Shown piece after piece: positions 1 through 10,973 of a DNA stretch of 64,000 nt. Made by a program: the position numbers and the translations under genes. Position 1 is the first letter of the stretch; each line of letters opens with the position of its first letter. The DNA comes from Macrothele yani (taxonomy: Eukaryota > Arthropoda > Arachnida > Araneae > Macrothelidae). The stretch is from contig CM076997.1 in the NCBI GenBank assembly GCA_039090855.1, forward strand, positions 161,602,709-161,666,708, written 5' to 3'. The notes under the pieces were generated by a model, which saw only the letters and a list, made by a program, of their open reading frames with translations, made no database searches and was not told where the DNA came from.

Positions 1-1948
1 GGTTTCATATTCAGCTTAAATAAAGGTTTCATATTCAGCTTAAATAAAGGTTTCATATTCAGCTTAAATAAAGGTTTCATATTCAGCTTAAATAAAGGTT
101 TCATATTCAGCTTAAATAAAGGTTTCATATTCAGCTTAAATAAAGGTTTCATATTCAGCTTAAATAAAGGTTTCATATTCAGCTTAAATAAAGGTTTCAT
201 ATTCAGCTTAAATAAAGGTTTCATATTCAGCTTAAATAAAGGTTTCATATTCAGCTTAAATAAAGGTTTCATATTCAGCTTAAATAAAGGTTTCATACTC
301 AGCTTAAATAAAGGTTTCATATTCAGCTTAAATAAAGGTTTCATATTCAGCTTAAATAAAGGTTTCATATTCAGCTTAAATAAAGGTTTCATATTCAGCT
401 TAAGGAAAGGTTTCATATTCAGCTTAAATAAAGGTTTCATATTCAGCTTAAATAAAGGTTTCATATTCAGCTTAAATAAAGGTTTCATATTCAGCTTAAA
501 TAAAGGTTTCATATTCAGCTTAAATAAAGGTTTCATATTCAGCTTAAATAAAGGTTTCATATTCAGCTTAAATAAAGGTTTCATATTCAGCTTAAATAAA
601 GGTTTCATATTCAGCTTAAGTAAAGGTTTCGTACTCAGCTTAAATAAAAGTTTCATATTCAGCTTAAATAAAGGTTTCATATTCAGCTTAAATAAAGGTT
701 TCAAACTCAGCTTAAATAAAGGTTTCATATTCAGCTTAAATAAAGGTTTCATATTCAGCTTAAGTAAAGGTTTCGTACTCAGCTTAAATAAAAGTTTCAT
801 ATTCAGCTTAAATAAAGGTTTCATATTCAGCTTAAATAAAGGTTTCAAACTCAGCTTAAATAAAGGTTTCGTACTCAGCTTAAATAAAAGTTTCATATTC
901 AGCTTAAATAAAGGTTTCATATTCAGCTGAAATAAAGGTTTCATATTCAGCTTAAATAAAGGTTTCATATTCAGCTTAAATAAAATCTTCATATTCAGCT
1001 TAAAGTAAAGGTTTCATATTCAGCTTAAATAAAGGTTTCATATTCAGCTTAAATAAAGGTTTCAAACTCAGCTTAAATAAAGGTTTCGTACTCAGCTTAA
1101 ATAAAAGTTTCATATTCAGCTTAAATAAAAGTTTCATATTCAGCTGAAATAAAGGTTTCATATTCAGCTTAAATAAAGGTTTCATTGTCAGCTTAAATAA
1201 AGGTTTCATACTCAGCTTAAATAAAGGTTTCATATTCAGCTTTAATAAAGGTTTCATATTCAGCTTAAATAAAGGTTTCAAACTCAGCTTAAATAAAGGT
1301 TTCATATTCAGCCTAAATAAAGGTTTCATATTCAGCTTAAATAAAGGTTTCATATTCAGCCTAAATAAAGGTTTCATATTCAGCTTAAATAAAGGTTTCA
1401 TATTCAGCTTAAAAAAAGGTTTCATATTCAGCTTGAATAAAGGTTACATATTCAGCTTAAATAAAGGTTACATATTCAGCTTAAATAAAGGTTTCATACT
1501 CAGCTTAAATAAAGGTTTTATATTCAGCTTAAACAAAGGTTTCATATTCAGCTTAAATAAAGGTTTCATATTCAGCTTAAGTAAAGGTTTCATATTCAGC
1601 TTAAATAAAGGTTTCATATTCAGCTTAAATAAAGGTTTCATACTCAGCTTAAATAAAGGTTTCATATTCAGCTTAAATAAAGGCTTCATATTCAGCTTAA
1701 GTAAAGGTTTCATATTCAGCTTAAATAAAGGTTTCATATTCAGCTTAAATAAAGGCTTCATATTCAGCCTAAATAAAGGTTTCATATTCAGCTTAAATAA
1801 AAGTTTCATATTCAGCTTAAATAAAGGTTTCATATTCACCTTAAATAAAGGTTTCATATTCAGCTTAAATAAAGGTTTCATATTGTGCTTAAGCAAATGT
1901 TTCATATTCAGCTTTAATTAAAGTTTCATATTCAGCTTAAATAAAGGA
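1..1948. repeat. 24-bp minisatellite array, about 81 copies
   Basis: The unit begins GGTTTCATATTCAGC and continues to 24 bp. The left 600 bp is almost invariant. Further right, variants such as GGTTTCAAACTC and GGTTTCGTACTC appear in a repeated order: a six-unit block near 616-715 recurs near 760-857, so groups of units were duplicated together. Units decay towards 1,900-1,950, as expected at an array edge. Because 24 is a multiple of 3, long open frames exist on both strands (for example 1433-1921 plus and 1000-1425 minus); they only encode the repeat and I do not treat them as genes. The left end lies outside the window. Confidence 0.98.
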
Positions 1949-2108
1949 TTCTTTTGTTCTGATTTTTAAACAGAAGTCTCAGCCTTCAAACTGACTTCCG
2001 CTGCGTGGAAAAAAATATGAAAACTGTTCACGCAAAAGAGACACCACAGTTATGTTTTCTTTTTATCTGCTTCATGTCGTAATTCACTGTTATTTAAGTA
2101 TAGTTTTG

Positions 2109-2225
2109 TTTTGAGACTTAACGACCGCCATGAGCAAGTGAAAAAGCTATGATCAGCAGCTCTTCCTGAATTCAAGGCTACTACTTCCAGGAAAGCAAAC
2201 CACCGATGCGTCATCCGGGACGCCA
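2109..2225 (-). mobile_element. SINE fragment (3' part)
   Basis: Reading the minus strand, this matches the tail half of the tRNA-derived SINE found more completely at 34318-34532, 40080-40264 and 59160-59371. The shared features are a 'TTAACGACCGCCATGAGCAA' stretch and a 'TATGATCAGCAGCTC' block corresponding to the family's 'TATAAGCAGTCGCCC'. The tRNA-like head is too degraded to identify. Confidence 0.6.
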
Positions 2226-2697
2226 ACCTTGGCCCAGCTTTGGCCACTACACGGAGCTTACCACTCGGAAACCTGGAATGCTTTTCAAAAAGCTACACAC
2301 ACCTGTAATTATGACCTAAAATAAGCAAAATGGGTAATAATAAATAATAAGGTTTTCTCTTACGAATGTATCGTGCTTTCAAGTGGAATGAATGCGCTGC
2401 CATCTATCGGTAGCGTTTCTTTTGGATGTTTTTTGTTTTCAATGTTCCTACGGAGATTAGTTACAAATTGATTAAACTTCTAGAAATTGGGATTTCAAAA
2501 AATTGTGACGGAGATGAACACTCCCATGTGCTTTGGAAGTTCACACTAAACATTGAACCTCTACATTCAGCCCTGCTTTTGTTTTCTGTAGGCTACCGAC
2601 AGGCACAACGTTTTATTATTATAAATGGAACTCCCCTTTAAAACACTCTTTGACAATATACTTTATTTAAAAACTTTGGGTTTTGTTTTCTTTGCAG

Positions 2698-2991
2698 AAG
2701 CACAAGGAAATTCACCTCCAAGGCTAACTCACTCGACGAGAATCGTATCAGCAAACCAAGGGGAAACGGCGTTGCTTCCATGCGTTGCTCAAGGTAATCC
2801 CCCTCCTTCCTACAGATGGAGTCAGCGAAGTACGTCGACACCACTTGAACTCCCTATGGATGAAAGACGTCATCACGTCAATGGGACACTGATTTTGAGG
2901 CAAGTCACCCCAAAAGACAGCGGAACCTACATTTGTATGGCTTATAGCGAATCAGGGGACGTACGAACAGAAGTACATCTTACAGTAAGAG
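2698..2991 (+). CDS. Ig-domain exon of a Dscam-like cell-adhesion gene (partial gene)
   Basis: One exon of 294 bp encodes a complete immunoglobulin domain. It has a good acceptor (TTTTGTTTTCTTTGCAG) and a donor (AG|GTAATT), and both splice junctions are phase 1, the usual arrangement for shuffled or duplicated Ig exons. Landmarks are the B-strand cysteine in 'ALLPCVAQGNPPP', the tryptophan in 'SYRW', the 'VNGTLILR' E-strand and the F-strand 'DSGTYICMAY' with the second cysteine. This pattern resembles the third Ig domain of arthropod Dscam, a homophilic surface receptor of neurons and haemocytes; the assignment is by family pattern and was not searched. No neighbouring Ig or FNIII exon is visible within the window, so this may be a lone variable exon, an exon between long introns, or an orphan duplicate. 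A second donor (GTAAGA at 2985) would shorten the exon by 7 bp and change the phase. Confidence 0.78.
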
Positions 2992-3058
2992 GTAATTATC
3001 AGACAAACTCAAAATACTGACTATATTTTTGTTTTCTAACAGATGCATTTGTTTTCAG

Positions 3059-3228
3059 GAGGGAGTTCAAGTCCTGAAATTTTATGTGAACAGGAAACTT
3101 GGGCAAGCCGGAAAAATGAAGCTGCACAAATGCATTTGCACCACGTGGTTGCGATTTCAGGTGGCACAAAAAGTTGGTGTTACAATCTTATGAGTCAAAC
3201 AAAACAATTTACTGCAACTCATGAATAA
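3059..3228 (+). other. Possible in-frame terminal exon after the Ig exon
   Basis: An acceptor (TTTGTTTTCAG) ends at 3058, only 67 bp after the Ig exon. Spliced to the phase 1 Ig exon, it gives 56 open codons ending at TAA 3226-3228. The predicted peptide has no recognisable domain and no hydrophobic segment, so such an isoform would end shortly after the Ig domain. An open run of this length can occur by chance in this composition, and the Tc1 insertion begins 4 bp later. Treat as a hypothesis. Confidence 0.2.
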
Positions 3229-3363
3229 ATACACAGCAGAGTCACATTATTGTGACCACTTCCTTCTTTTGACGTCAACAGCGCGTAGCCAATGAAAGAA
3301 GGCACGGTGTATTGAACTGGCTTGGAGGATATAAAAGGTGTGCTGTAGGCATTCTGAAAACAT

Positions 3364-3675
3364 AAGGGCCGCGGGTGGCCTATGGGTCAACGTTCGTAAC
3401 TGCCACGGGTAAGACCTCGGGTTAGATCCCTGCAAGGTACAAACGCTCGAATCACTAAATATGTGCCGTGCGTCGAATGGGCACGTTAAACCGTAGGGCC
3501 CTGGCTACTAGCTTTCCTGTAATCAGTAAGAGCTCTTTCACCCCTTTCTACCTAGCCTCTGTGTCACTTTCTTATCGGACACTCTAACCCAAATCTCTTA
3601 GCTTCCTGTTTTTAAGGGTTGCTTAAGACTTGGGGTCAGACACTCTCTACCTAAAATCCTTTAAATCTGATCTGA
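3364..3675 (+). mobile_element. tRNA-derived SINE inside Tc1 family A, copy 1
   Basis: The head is tRNA-like: an A-box-like 'GGTGGCCTATGGGTCAA' and a B-box-like 'GGGTTAGATCCC'. The tail ends in short TGATC repeats. The insert is flanked by an 11-bp direct repeat TCTGAAAACAT (3353-3363 and 3676-3686), the signature of target-primed insertion. It belongs to a different SINE family from the one at 34318 and 59160. Confidence 0.8.
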
Positions 3676-3702
3676 TCTGAAAACATATCCCTCGTTGCCG
3701 TC

Positions 3703-4741
3703 ATGGATAAAAGGAACGAGATTTATCATATTTGCAAAAAGGGATAGTTATCGGCTTTCGGGTCAAGGGTGGCAGCATTTCTGAAACAGCGCAGTTTGTG
3801 AACTGTTCGCGTGCTGCTGTGGTTAAGGGGTATCGTGATTGGAGAAATGGCTTCTTTGCGAATAAGCGATATGGAAACTGCGGAGCACCACGTCCCACTG
3901 ATGTGAGAAGTGAACGTCGGCTGCGAAGGTACGTGAAGGCCATCGACACGCTACAGTGGAGCAACTCACTGGCTGAATGAACCAGGGGTCTGCCGGAAGT
4001 GTGTCTAAAACGACAGTTCAGCGAACCCTGCTGCATATGAGGCTCCGATGCAGATGGATCGTCATTGCACCTATGCTAACAAAGCTGCACCGGCAGAAAA
4101 GGCTTGCATTTGCACTGGAGTATCGGAATTGGACCTCCGCTGATTGGCAAAGTTTTACCTTCTTCGATGGGTCACGTTTTCTGCTTCATCGAACGGATGG
4201 ACGTTGGCGTATAAGGCGAGAAACATCGGGGAACAAACACTCTTCACCCATTGCTAGAAGAACACAAGCTAGTAAAGGCAGCGTTATGGTATTGAGAGTA
4301 TTTTCGTGGAATTCTCTGAGTAACTCATTTGCGTGGGAAGCACTATGGACCGAATTCGTTATGAATCCATTCATGCGGACCACGTACACCATACATGCTG
4401 ATTGGCTTCCCTGGGGCGAATAGGATTTCCAGTACGACAATGCGCCATGTCACACAGCTAGAAATTTCCGATAGGGGTTGGAAGAGAACGATGAAGGCTT
4501 CAATGTACTTCCCTGACGCCCTAATTCCCGAGACGTAAACCCAATTGAGCATCTGTGGGACCACGTCGATCGTGTTATTCGCTGTGTGGATCCTCCACCA
4601 CGCACCCTCCAGCTGCTGTTAGATGCACTACAGTCAGCATGGCTTCCCATACCTGTGAACACCTTTCAGCAACTTATTGAGTCACTCCCAGCCCGTCTAG
4701 CTGCTGTCCGCACTGCACACGGCGGTTACTTTGAATATTAG
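3703..4741 (+). pseudogene. Tc1-like transposase (DD34E), broken
   Basis: The start ATG at 3703 follows the SINE. An N-terminal helix-turn-helix region (3760-3960, 'SISETAQFVNCSRAAV') is followed by a second DNA-binding segment ('SKTTVQRTLLHMRLR'). The DDE core follows: first Asp in 'FFDGSRF' (family DESRF), second Asp in 'FQYDNAPCHTARN' near 4435, third residue Glu in 'NPIEHLWD' near 4545. The reading frame changes near 3750, 3975 and 4420, and in-frame stops are present, so it cannot make an intact transposase. Confidence 0.9.
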
Positions 4742-4774
4742 CTGGTGGTCACAATAATGTGACTCGACCGTGTA

Positions 4775-5414
4775 TATTGTTGCGCTATCAAATTTATAGG
4801 TGTACTACATCAGTTCTGTTTTAGGGTTTTAGTCTTAGAGAACATTTATTTACATACTTACAACAGGCGATATTTATTCACACGCTCTCACTACCACATT
4901 GTTTTAGAGACTTTTGATGTCTCGAATATTCATGATCAGTGTAGGCATCATCCAGCTCATCTATTCAATGTAAATTATTTCACAAAGTTTGTTGAAGTTG
5001 GCCGTATTATTAAATAAATACTAGAATATATTTCCTACATGCATTAAAGTAAGAAGAATCATAAGAATTTTCAGGTTGATAACCGAGTTCACAGTTCAAC
5101 ATATTCTCCTATAGGAAATTCGAATTTGCTACATCAAACATTTCATTAGGAACGAAAATGAAGCTCCACGATTGTGTTTACCATTTCGTTGTGCTGCTAT
5201 TATAGGTTTAACCTTATCCTCCGGGTAACAAAAATCAAATTTTGATCATATCTATCCCATTTGAAATGTAGCTAACTCCACTACTTTATTCTTGTGTGCA
5301 AGGGACAGGTGATTACTGAGCTTTATCTGCTCAATCGCGCAGATCTTTCATTTCTAATTTCTGTTTGCAAACCTACATGGACAAAATACATTTCCGTTAG
5401 CGTTTTCCAGTTTT
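4775..5414. other. Non-coding stretch, nothing recognised
   Basis: AT-rich sequence between the Tc1 element and the next SINE head. No long open frame, splice-bounded exon, tandem repeat or terminal inverted repeat was seen. Confidence 0.6.
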
Positions 5415-5494
5415 GTAGCTCCACTGGCGCAGCGGTCTCAGCGCTGGCTTTTGACCATTCGTCAGGGTTTCACTGCCGTTGAGGCATGGATTAA
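5415..5494 (+). mobile_element. SINE head, truncated
   Basis: It starts 'GTAGCTCCACTGGCGCAG', which matches the A-box end of the SINE at 59160 ('CCCCGGTGACGCAGTTG'). It continues through 'GCGCTGGCTTTTGACCATTC' to 'GAGGCATGGAT'. The B box is poorly kept. The family's tail is missing; a 52-bp tandem array starts within a few bases of the break. Confidence 0.7.
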
Positions 5495-5500
5495 TTATTA

Positions 5501-5826
5501 TGTTTCTTTACATCGTGTGATAGTACCAGTTAAGTGCTTTCTAACGGTATGTTACTTCTTTACATCGTGCGGTAGTCCCATTTAAATACTTTCTAACGCA
5601 ATCTTACTTCTTTACATCGCGTGGTAGTCCCATTTAAGTGCTTTCTAATGCTATCTTACTTCTTTACTTCGTGTGGTAGTCCCATTTAAGTGCTTTCTAA
5701 CGCTATCTTACTTCTTTACATCGTGTGGTAGTCACATTTAAGTGCTTTCTAACGGTATCTTACTTCTTTACATCGTGTGGTAGTCCCATTTAAGTGCTTT
5801 CAAACGGTATACTACTTCTTTACATA
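5501..5826. repeat. 52-bp minisatellite, about 6 copies
   Basis: The unit carries 'CTTCTTTACATCGTGTGG', 'TAGTCCCATTTAAGTG' and 'CTTTCTAACG'. Copies differ by a few substitutions, and the first two are the most diverged. Confidence 0.95.
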
Positions 5827-6950
5827 CATCTAACGGCTCAAAAGTTAAGAGCGATGGCTGTTTTTAACGAGTATACATGTAGACTAAAGAACACTGCATT
5901 ATATTCAAAAGATAAGATGCACAATAGATACAAGATGGATACAAATTCACAAACCCAAAATTGTCGAGGCATTGTATTTGTATAATTTGTTACAGCAGTT
6001 CAGATTTAGTTAGAGAACTGTGGGAAGAAGTTGTTTAGATGTTTAGAACTGAAGAGCCACAAGGGCCGCGTGTTAAATGTTTTAGCTGTGCTGAACAAAA
6101 AAGCAAGTTGAATTAATAGGAAAGTAAGAGTTTCTTCTCTGTATTTTTTTTCGGTGCGTCTCCTAATCTGCATTACCAGATTTAACATATTAGGTGTGAA
6201 ATGCCGATGTTTGCCGAATATTCAGAAGTTCCAGAATTGACAAACAATTCAAAGAACGCGTCTAATATTTCCTCAATCATGATATTAAAAACTTTTATGT
6301 TCCTTAGCGCAGTATATAACCCCCTGAGAAAGGCGTACTGAAGGGAATCTCATGTCTTACTCAGGGCTTAGGCAAGACAGGGACACTGAGATTAAGGATA
6401 CAAACTCATACTAACTTTTAATTGATTTTGGCGGTGACAACATTCCCCGACATAGGGATGACTACAGTTGCCATAAAGTTAAATGTGCTTTCAATAGTAT
6501 CAATTAAGCTGTTTTTACTATTAACAGAAGCAAAGCAGCCATGGTATTTTCCCAAAGACGATACACAGCACAAATGATTACGTATCACTTATATTCTATT
6601 GAGTGGCTTATCTCTTTATCACTTGTATTCTCTTGAGTGTCTTATCTTTGTACGAATTGTTAAATATATTAATTACTGTACTGTTCTTTTACCTTTCCTG
6701 GATACTTTTAATTGCGTGGTTTACGATTAACATGCGAAAATGATTTGTGTAAAGATATTTCACATGTGGATGCTTGATATTTTAGAGATAGAAGCCTGCA
6801 TAAAAATGAGAGACAAGAAAATATGTTACAATCAAATCTCCGTAACTACATTTTTATGATCAAATGCTACAACAATCAAACTGATATATTGAGATAATCT
6901 GAATGACAAGTTAATAATTACTCCAATTTATGAAAGAAATCTTGAAAGAA
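5827..6950. other. Non-coding stretch, nothing recognised
   Basis: No coding signal above chance, no terminal inverted repeats and no tRNA-like head was found. The open frames on either strand are short, and the base composition does not change near them. Confidence 0.6.
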
Positions 6951-6954
6951 GCAC

Positions 6955-7760
6955 GGGATTACACGATATAATACAAAGTTTGAAGATAAAAATCCGATAT
7001 TTGGTGTAAATGTGACAAGGATAGAAAGTCAGATAATATCCGAAAACTTCAAAATTTCATCGTCCTGGGGCGGGTCTCAAATCGGCGCCTCCCAGATAGC
7101 GCCCGGGTATGCTAACCACTACACCACCCAAAACGACGAAGTCTCCAGTTTCCGATTAATTTGAATATAGCCATCACAAGATTCGCTAGTCGAAGCAACT
7201 GGCATTCATGTTTAGCGAATCTGGAGGTTAAGAATCCTATATCGTGATTGCCCGGAGGAGCAGATAAATCATGAAAGAAATACGGGATTACACCATATAA
7301 TACACATTTTGAAGATAAAAATCCGATTTTTGGTGTAAATGTGACAAGGATGGAAAGTCTGATAATATCCAAAAACTTGAGCATTTACACTTTGTCACAT
7401 TTACACCAAAAATCGGATTTTTATCTTCAAAATTTGTATTCCTGTATTTCTTTCCTGATTTATCTGCTCCTCCAGGCAATAACGGGGTAGGATTCTTAAC
7501 CTCCAGATTCACTAAACATGAATGCCGGTCGTTTCGACTAGCGAATCTTGTGATGGTTAAACTCAAATGAATCGGAAACTTGAGACTTGGTCGTTTTGGG
7601 TGATCTAGTGGTTAGTATACCCGGGCGCTATGTGGGAGACGCGGGTTCGAGCCCTGCTGCAGGACGATGAAATTTTCAAGTTTTCGGATATACCTAACTT
7701 TCCATCCTTGTCATATATAGACAAAAAATCAGATTTTTATGTTCAAAATTTGTACTCCAA
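6955..7760. repeat. Long foldback element with tRNA-like SINE heads in both arms
   Basis: The left arm (about 6955-7350) and right arm (about 7395-7760) are inverted copies around a short loop near 7370. From the outside in, each arm has: a block with 'GATAAAAATCCGATTTTTGG' and 'GTGTAAATGTGACAAGG'; a tRNA-like head (minus at about 7055-7135, plus at about 7595-7670, with 'TGATCTAGTGGTTAG' as A box and 'GGGTTCGAGCCC' as B box); a 'TTCGCTAGTCGAAGC'-containing block; and the first block again. The same block therefore occurs four times in alternating orientation. The arms differ by scattered substitutions, so the structure is old. Confidence 0.9.
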
Positions 7761-9226
7761 TTTAATAAAGACTTATTGAATCTGAAGAATAAGGAGATGA
7801 ATAATACAGAAAGACTTGTTTATTAATAAATGTAGGTTTAATTATCAAACTGTCACTACTCTTCCTTTTCAGTCAAAATGTTTTATTTCCTTTCACGTTT
7901 TTCGTTTGATGTCGGCGTATGATATTTAATTTCACTTTGTAACCGTTTGAACATTTTTCTGGGTAGTACAGGCGTTCTCATGGTTAAGGCTTACTTTCAA
8001 GTGGTAGAGAGTGTCATTATTTTGTCTGAAGCTGTCTACCTCTAGATAAATAATCCTCACAGTGTGATTTGCATCCAATTTTAACTACATCTAATTCTTA
8101 CAAAGAAAAAAATGATGATATTCTATTAGAGCGCAAATTTTCACCTGAAATCTGTCATGCTATATTGAAAAGAAATGAGCAAATGAAAATATACATGATT
8201 CAAAGATTTGATACATTTCAATGTGACTCAGAATTTGCTGTCAAACGATAAGTGATAAAAACTTTGCTGCAGATGAGGAACGGTTTGTATTGAAGTGGTC
8301 CTGTACATGACACTTACAGTTTGTATTCCTAAATTTTCTTTTGAAAACTTACATTAGTAATTATCATTGCACGTATGTATTCCTGAATAATTAGTCAATC
8401 AGTTTCTACTGCGCAAGTTCCATTATGTTAATTGCAGTTTATTTGTAATTGCCTAGAATTGTGTTAAACGATAAAAAGATTGCGAATGGACTTCAGTTGC
8501 TCCTTTGGAATTTATTATGCGTAAGTAAGCATGTTGTATGTGTTTTACAAAGCGCAATATTGCATGCTATAAAGTATTTATCATATGTCCGTTATATTTC
8601 TATTTTTAAAATATCTTCCTGTAGCTTTTAGGTACGTCTTCTTTTAATAGTTAACTCCTATGGAGGAAAAGAGAAATAATTACGTTTTTCTATATTCTTC
8701 ATACCCATATTTAGCAATGAGATTCTCTTTACAGGATGCTGCCGTTCATAGCAATTCTGTTGCTATTTCGTCTCTCTCACCTGATGGAGTTTTTAATATG
8801 AACATTAATTTCTTCCGGTGTAATTCAGTTTCAGTCAGCAAAAATGATTAAGTCCTCTGAAAATGACTGCATAGTTGGTTAAGACAGTGGAAATACGGCA
8901 CAATTGTGCCAAGAATAACCACATTTGGTTAATTTTTCAGGTATTTTGTGCAAAATAATTTTCGAAACAGAAATATTTTTTTTGAAAAGCAAAGAGAAGT
9001 ACAGAAATTCCTTTTTTATGGCTAATAACGAAGTCTAAGGAATGTTTACTCAAACCGCTTCATTGCTATTAAATTATCAGTTGATAATTTTTATTGTTTT
9101 GCGGGTAGTTTTACAATAGTTGCACTATATTTGGTTTTCATAATTCAAACGAAAAGAAATGCCTTGCTGTAACGTTTATTAATGTGCTCAGGTAAATATT
9201 TAAAGATATAAAGAGTTTCGTAAGAC
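7761..9226. other. Non-coding stretch, nothing recognised
   Basis: AT-rich DNA with only short open frames (60-63 codons) and no domain-like motif. No repeat structure was noticed. Confidence 0.6.
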
Positions 9227-9311
9227 ATGATGATCATCACCTGCACCGCCAGTGGAGGCTCAGCAGAGAATAATCTAATCACCCTATTGTTTTGTGTGAA
9301 AGTCGCGACAG

Positions 9312-9381
9312 CAATCCAACCCGCTGAAGAAAGACCCCAGGAAAGGACACCAGTGACTCCCGCCCCCGAAGCCCACCATAG
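9312..9381 (+). other. Weak exon candidate in a GC-rich island
   Basis: A 70-bp stretch of higher GC lies in AT-rich surroundings, between an AG (GTCGCGACAG) and a plausible donor (ATAG|GTACTG). In its open frame it encodes a charged, proline-rich peptide starting 'AIQPAEERPQERTPVTPAP'. There is no homology that I can name. It could equally be a chance open run inside an old repeat. Confidence 0.2.
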
Positions 9382-9815
9382 GTACTGCCGATCTTGTAAG
9401 CAGACGACACATCATGATAGTCGGAATCGCGAACCTGGAGATCCGCACATCACTAACAACCTACTTTTTTGCTATAGGACCAACTTGGTCCTTTATTAAC
9501 AAAAATGTCTACAAAGTGTTATGCATGAGTTAAGTTAAAATATCAAATTAAAATAATTAAACACATGCCAATGCTTTACTATGAAGAATATTCGATCCGA
9601 AATTATTCCATTTTAACTTTCCAATAGGTAAGTGCCACATTGCAACTAAAATAAATTACTTACTAAACACTATTTTTACTAATTAACTATCACAAATTCT
9701 GAAAATATTTTATGACAAATTCCAATGTGGAAGTAAAACTTTAGACCTCCCCTTTTACAAAGTGAAATATAATATCGTTTAAATTAATAACGATGTTTCC
9801 ACCCTAATTAACAGA

Positions 9816-10003
9816 GTGAAAATCATTCAAATACATGGCGACAGTAAATAAGTAAATATATCACTCTTTCCACGTTCCAGAAATACACAGCAACCCCAAA
9901 AATTGTTTTAAAACAATTTTTCGGTTCCTGTGTGCTTCTGGAACGTGGAAAGAGCGATGTATTTATTTATTTACTGTCGCCACGTATTTGAATGATTTTC
10001 ACC
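9816..10003. repeat. Near-perfect 188-bp palindrome
   Basis: The two 94-bp arms meet at AATTGTTTTAAAACAATT (centre 9909/9910) with no loop. The arms share 'TTCTGGAACGTGGAAAGAGC' and a TTTA-rich block and end at 'GGTGAAAATCATT'. The same arm sequence reappears as the tail of the tRNA-like SINE at 10146-10285, so the palindrome looks like two SINE tails joined head to head. Confidence 0.93.
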
Positions 10004-10145
10004 TTGGATCTCGCCCTTTGAATAAACTGCTATAATATATATATAGCCAGTGTCGTTAATGCCCACCAGAGGGAGACGTCTCAGTTGCTGAGCCCATTTT
10101 ACGGATTTATGATGTCAGAAGCTGACTTAAAAATACACATAGCAC

Positions 10146-10285
10146 CGTGGATTGTTGGGCACCGTGGTGTAAATGTAACGCACTCGGCTAGATATTGAGA
10201 GTTCTGTGATTCAGTTCCACAGCGGCGGCTGGAAAACAATTTTTTCGTTTGCTGTGTCTCGAACGTGGAAAGAGCGATGTATTTA
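10146..10285 (+). mobile_element. tRNA-like SINE with the palindrome's tail sequence
   Basis: The head contains 'GGGCACCGTGGTGTAAATG' and a B-box-like 'GTGATTCAGTTCCAC'. The tail runs through 'AAAACAATTTTTTCG' and 'CGAACGTGGAAAGAGCGATG', matching the right arm of the neighbouring palindrome. A TATATATATATAG run lies 100 bp upstream. Confidence 0.6.
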
Positions 10286-10973
10286 TTTTTTTCTAATTAA
10301 CAGAGATTTGATGAGAACAAACACTATCCACATTTCAATAAATTAACAAACAAACCGCCATCTTTACCAGCACCGTATTTCAAGTTCAAACAAATTAGTC
10401 AAAATCACAGAACTGACCAACAAAACATCTGGAAAAACATCCTAAAATTTTAGAGATTCTCGTTTACAAATTTGTAAAGACACATTTTTAAAAATTCCAC
10501 AATAGCAGCAATCACTAATTTACACTCAGAAAAAGAAAGAGTTCCTTAAAAAAACAGTAACACATTTGAGTGTATCAGAACAAATGAAGAAAATGTACTT
10601 AACTACGTTGATTATGTTACCTACATAAAAGGCAGAGGTAAATTTTGAAGCGAATTAAAGTAAGGAATGAAGAATAATTTATTTGCCGAACTTTTTTCTT
10701 CATTTCTTACTACAAGTGTCTCTAATTACCAATGATGTTTATTCTCATCTGTCTCGAATGGGAAACAATATGTTGCTTGCAAACAAAGTTATGAAAAGTG
10801 GTTAGTGTTTTCTGCTTGGTGCAACTGAAGAGCCTCATTTCTAATCATTATCCCGGAAATTCAATTTTATCGGAATTTTTCAAGAGAGGGTAAACGCAAA
10901 CGGAATTTAAACATGTTAAGGCATAAAAAATACTGTCTGGACAAAACTGTGTTTTCCTTCATATAAACTGAAA

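Larger units (their letters stand above)
3232..4772 (+). mobile_element. Tc1-like transposon, family A copy 1
   Basis: A 1,541-bp element flanked by TA (3230-3231 and 4773-4774). The terminal inverted repeats are about 30 bp and share CACATTATTGTGACCAC next to outer ends CACAGCAGAGT and CACGGTCGAGT. A TATA-like GGATATAAAAGG lies ahead of the transposase region. A SINE sits between the 5' terminal repeat and the coding region. The second copy at 44008-45440 has the same organisation. Confidence 0.93.

Noticed and set aside
1000..1921. Long open frames on both strands encoding repeated KPLFKLNM or NKGFIFSL peptides
   Set aside because: They are forced open by the 24-bp tandem unit, a multiple of three, and have no other gene feature.
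1..1948. CRISPR-like array
   Set aside because: Units are contiguous without unique spacers, and the window is clearly eukaryotic.
7595..7670. tRNA-Glu- or tRNA-Asp-like gene
   Set aside because: A and B boxes are good, but there is no matching acceptor stem and an inverted copy exists in the same foldback, so it is SINE-derived.
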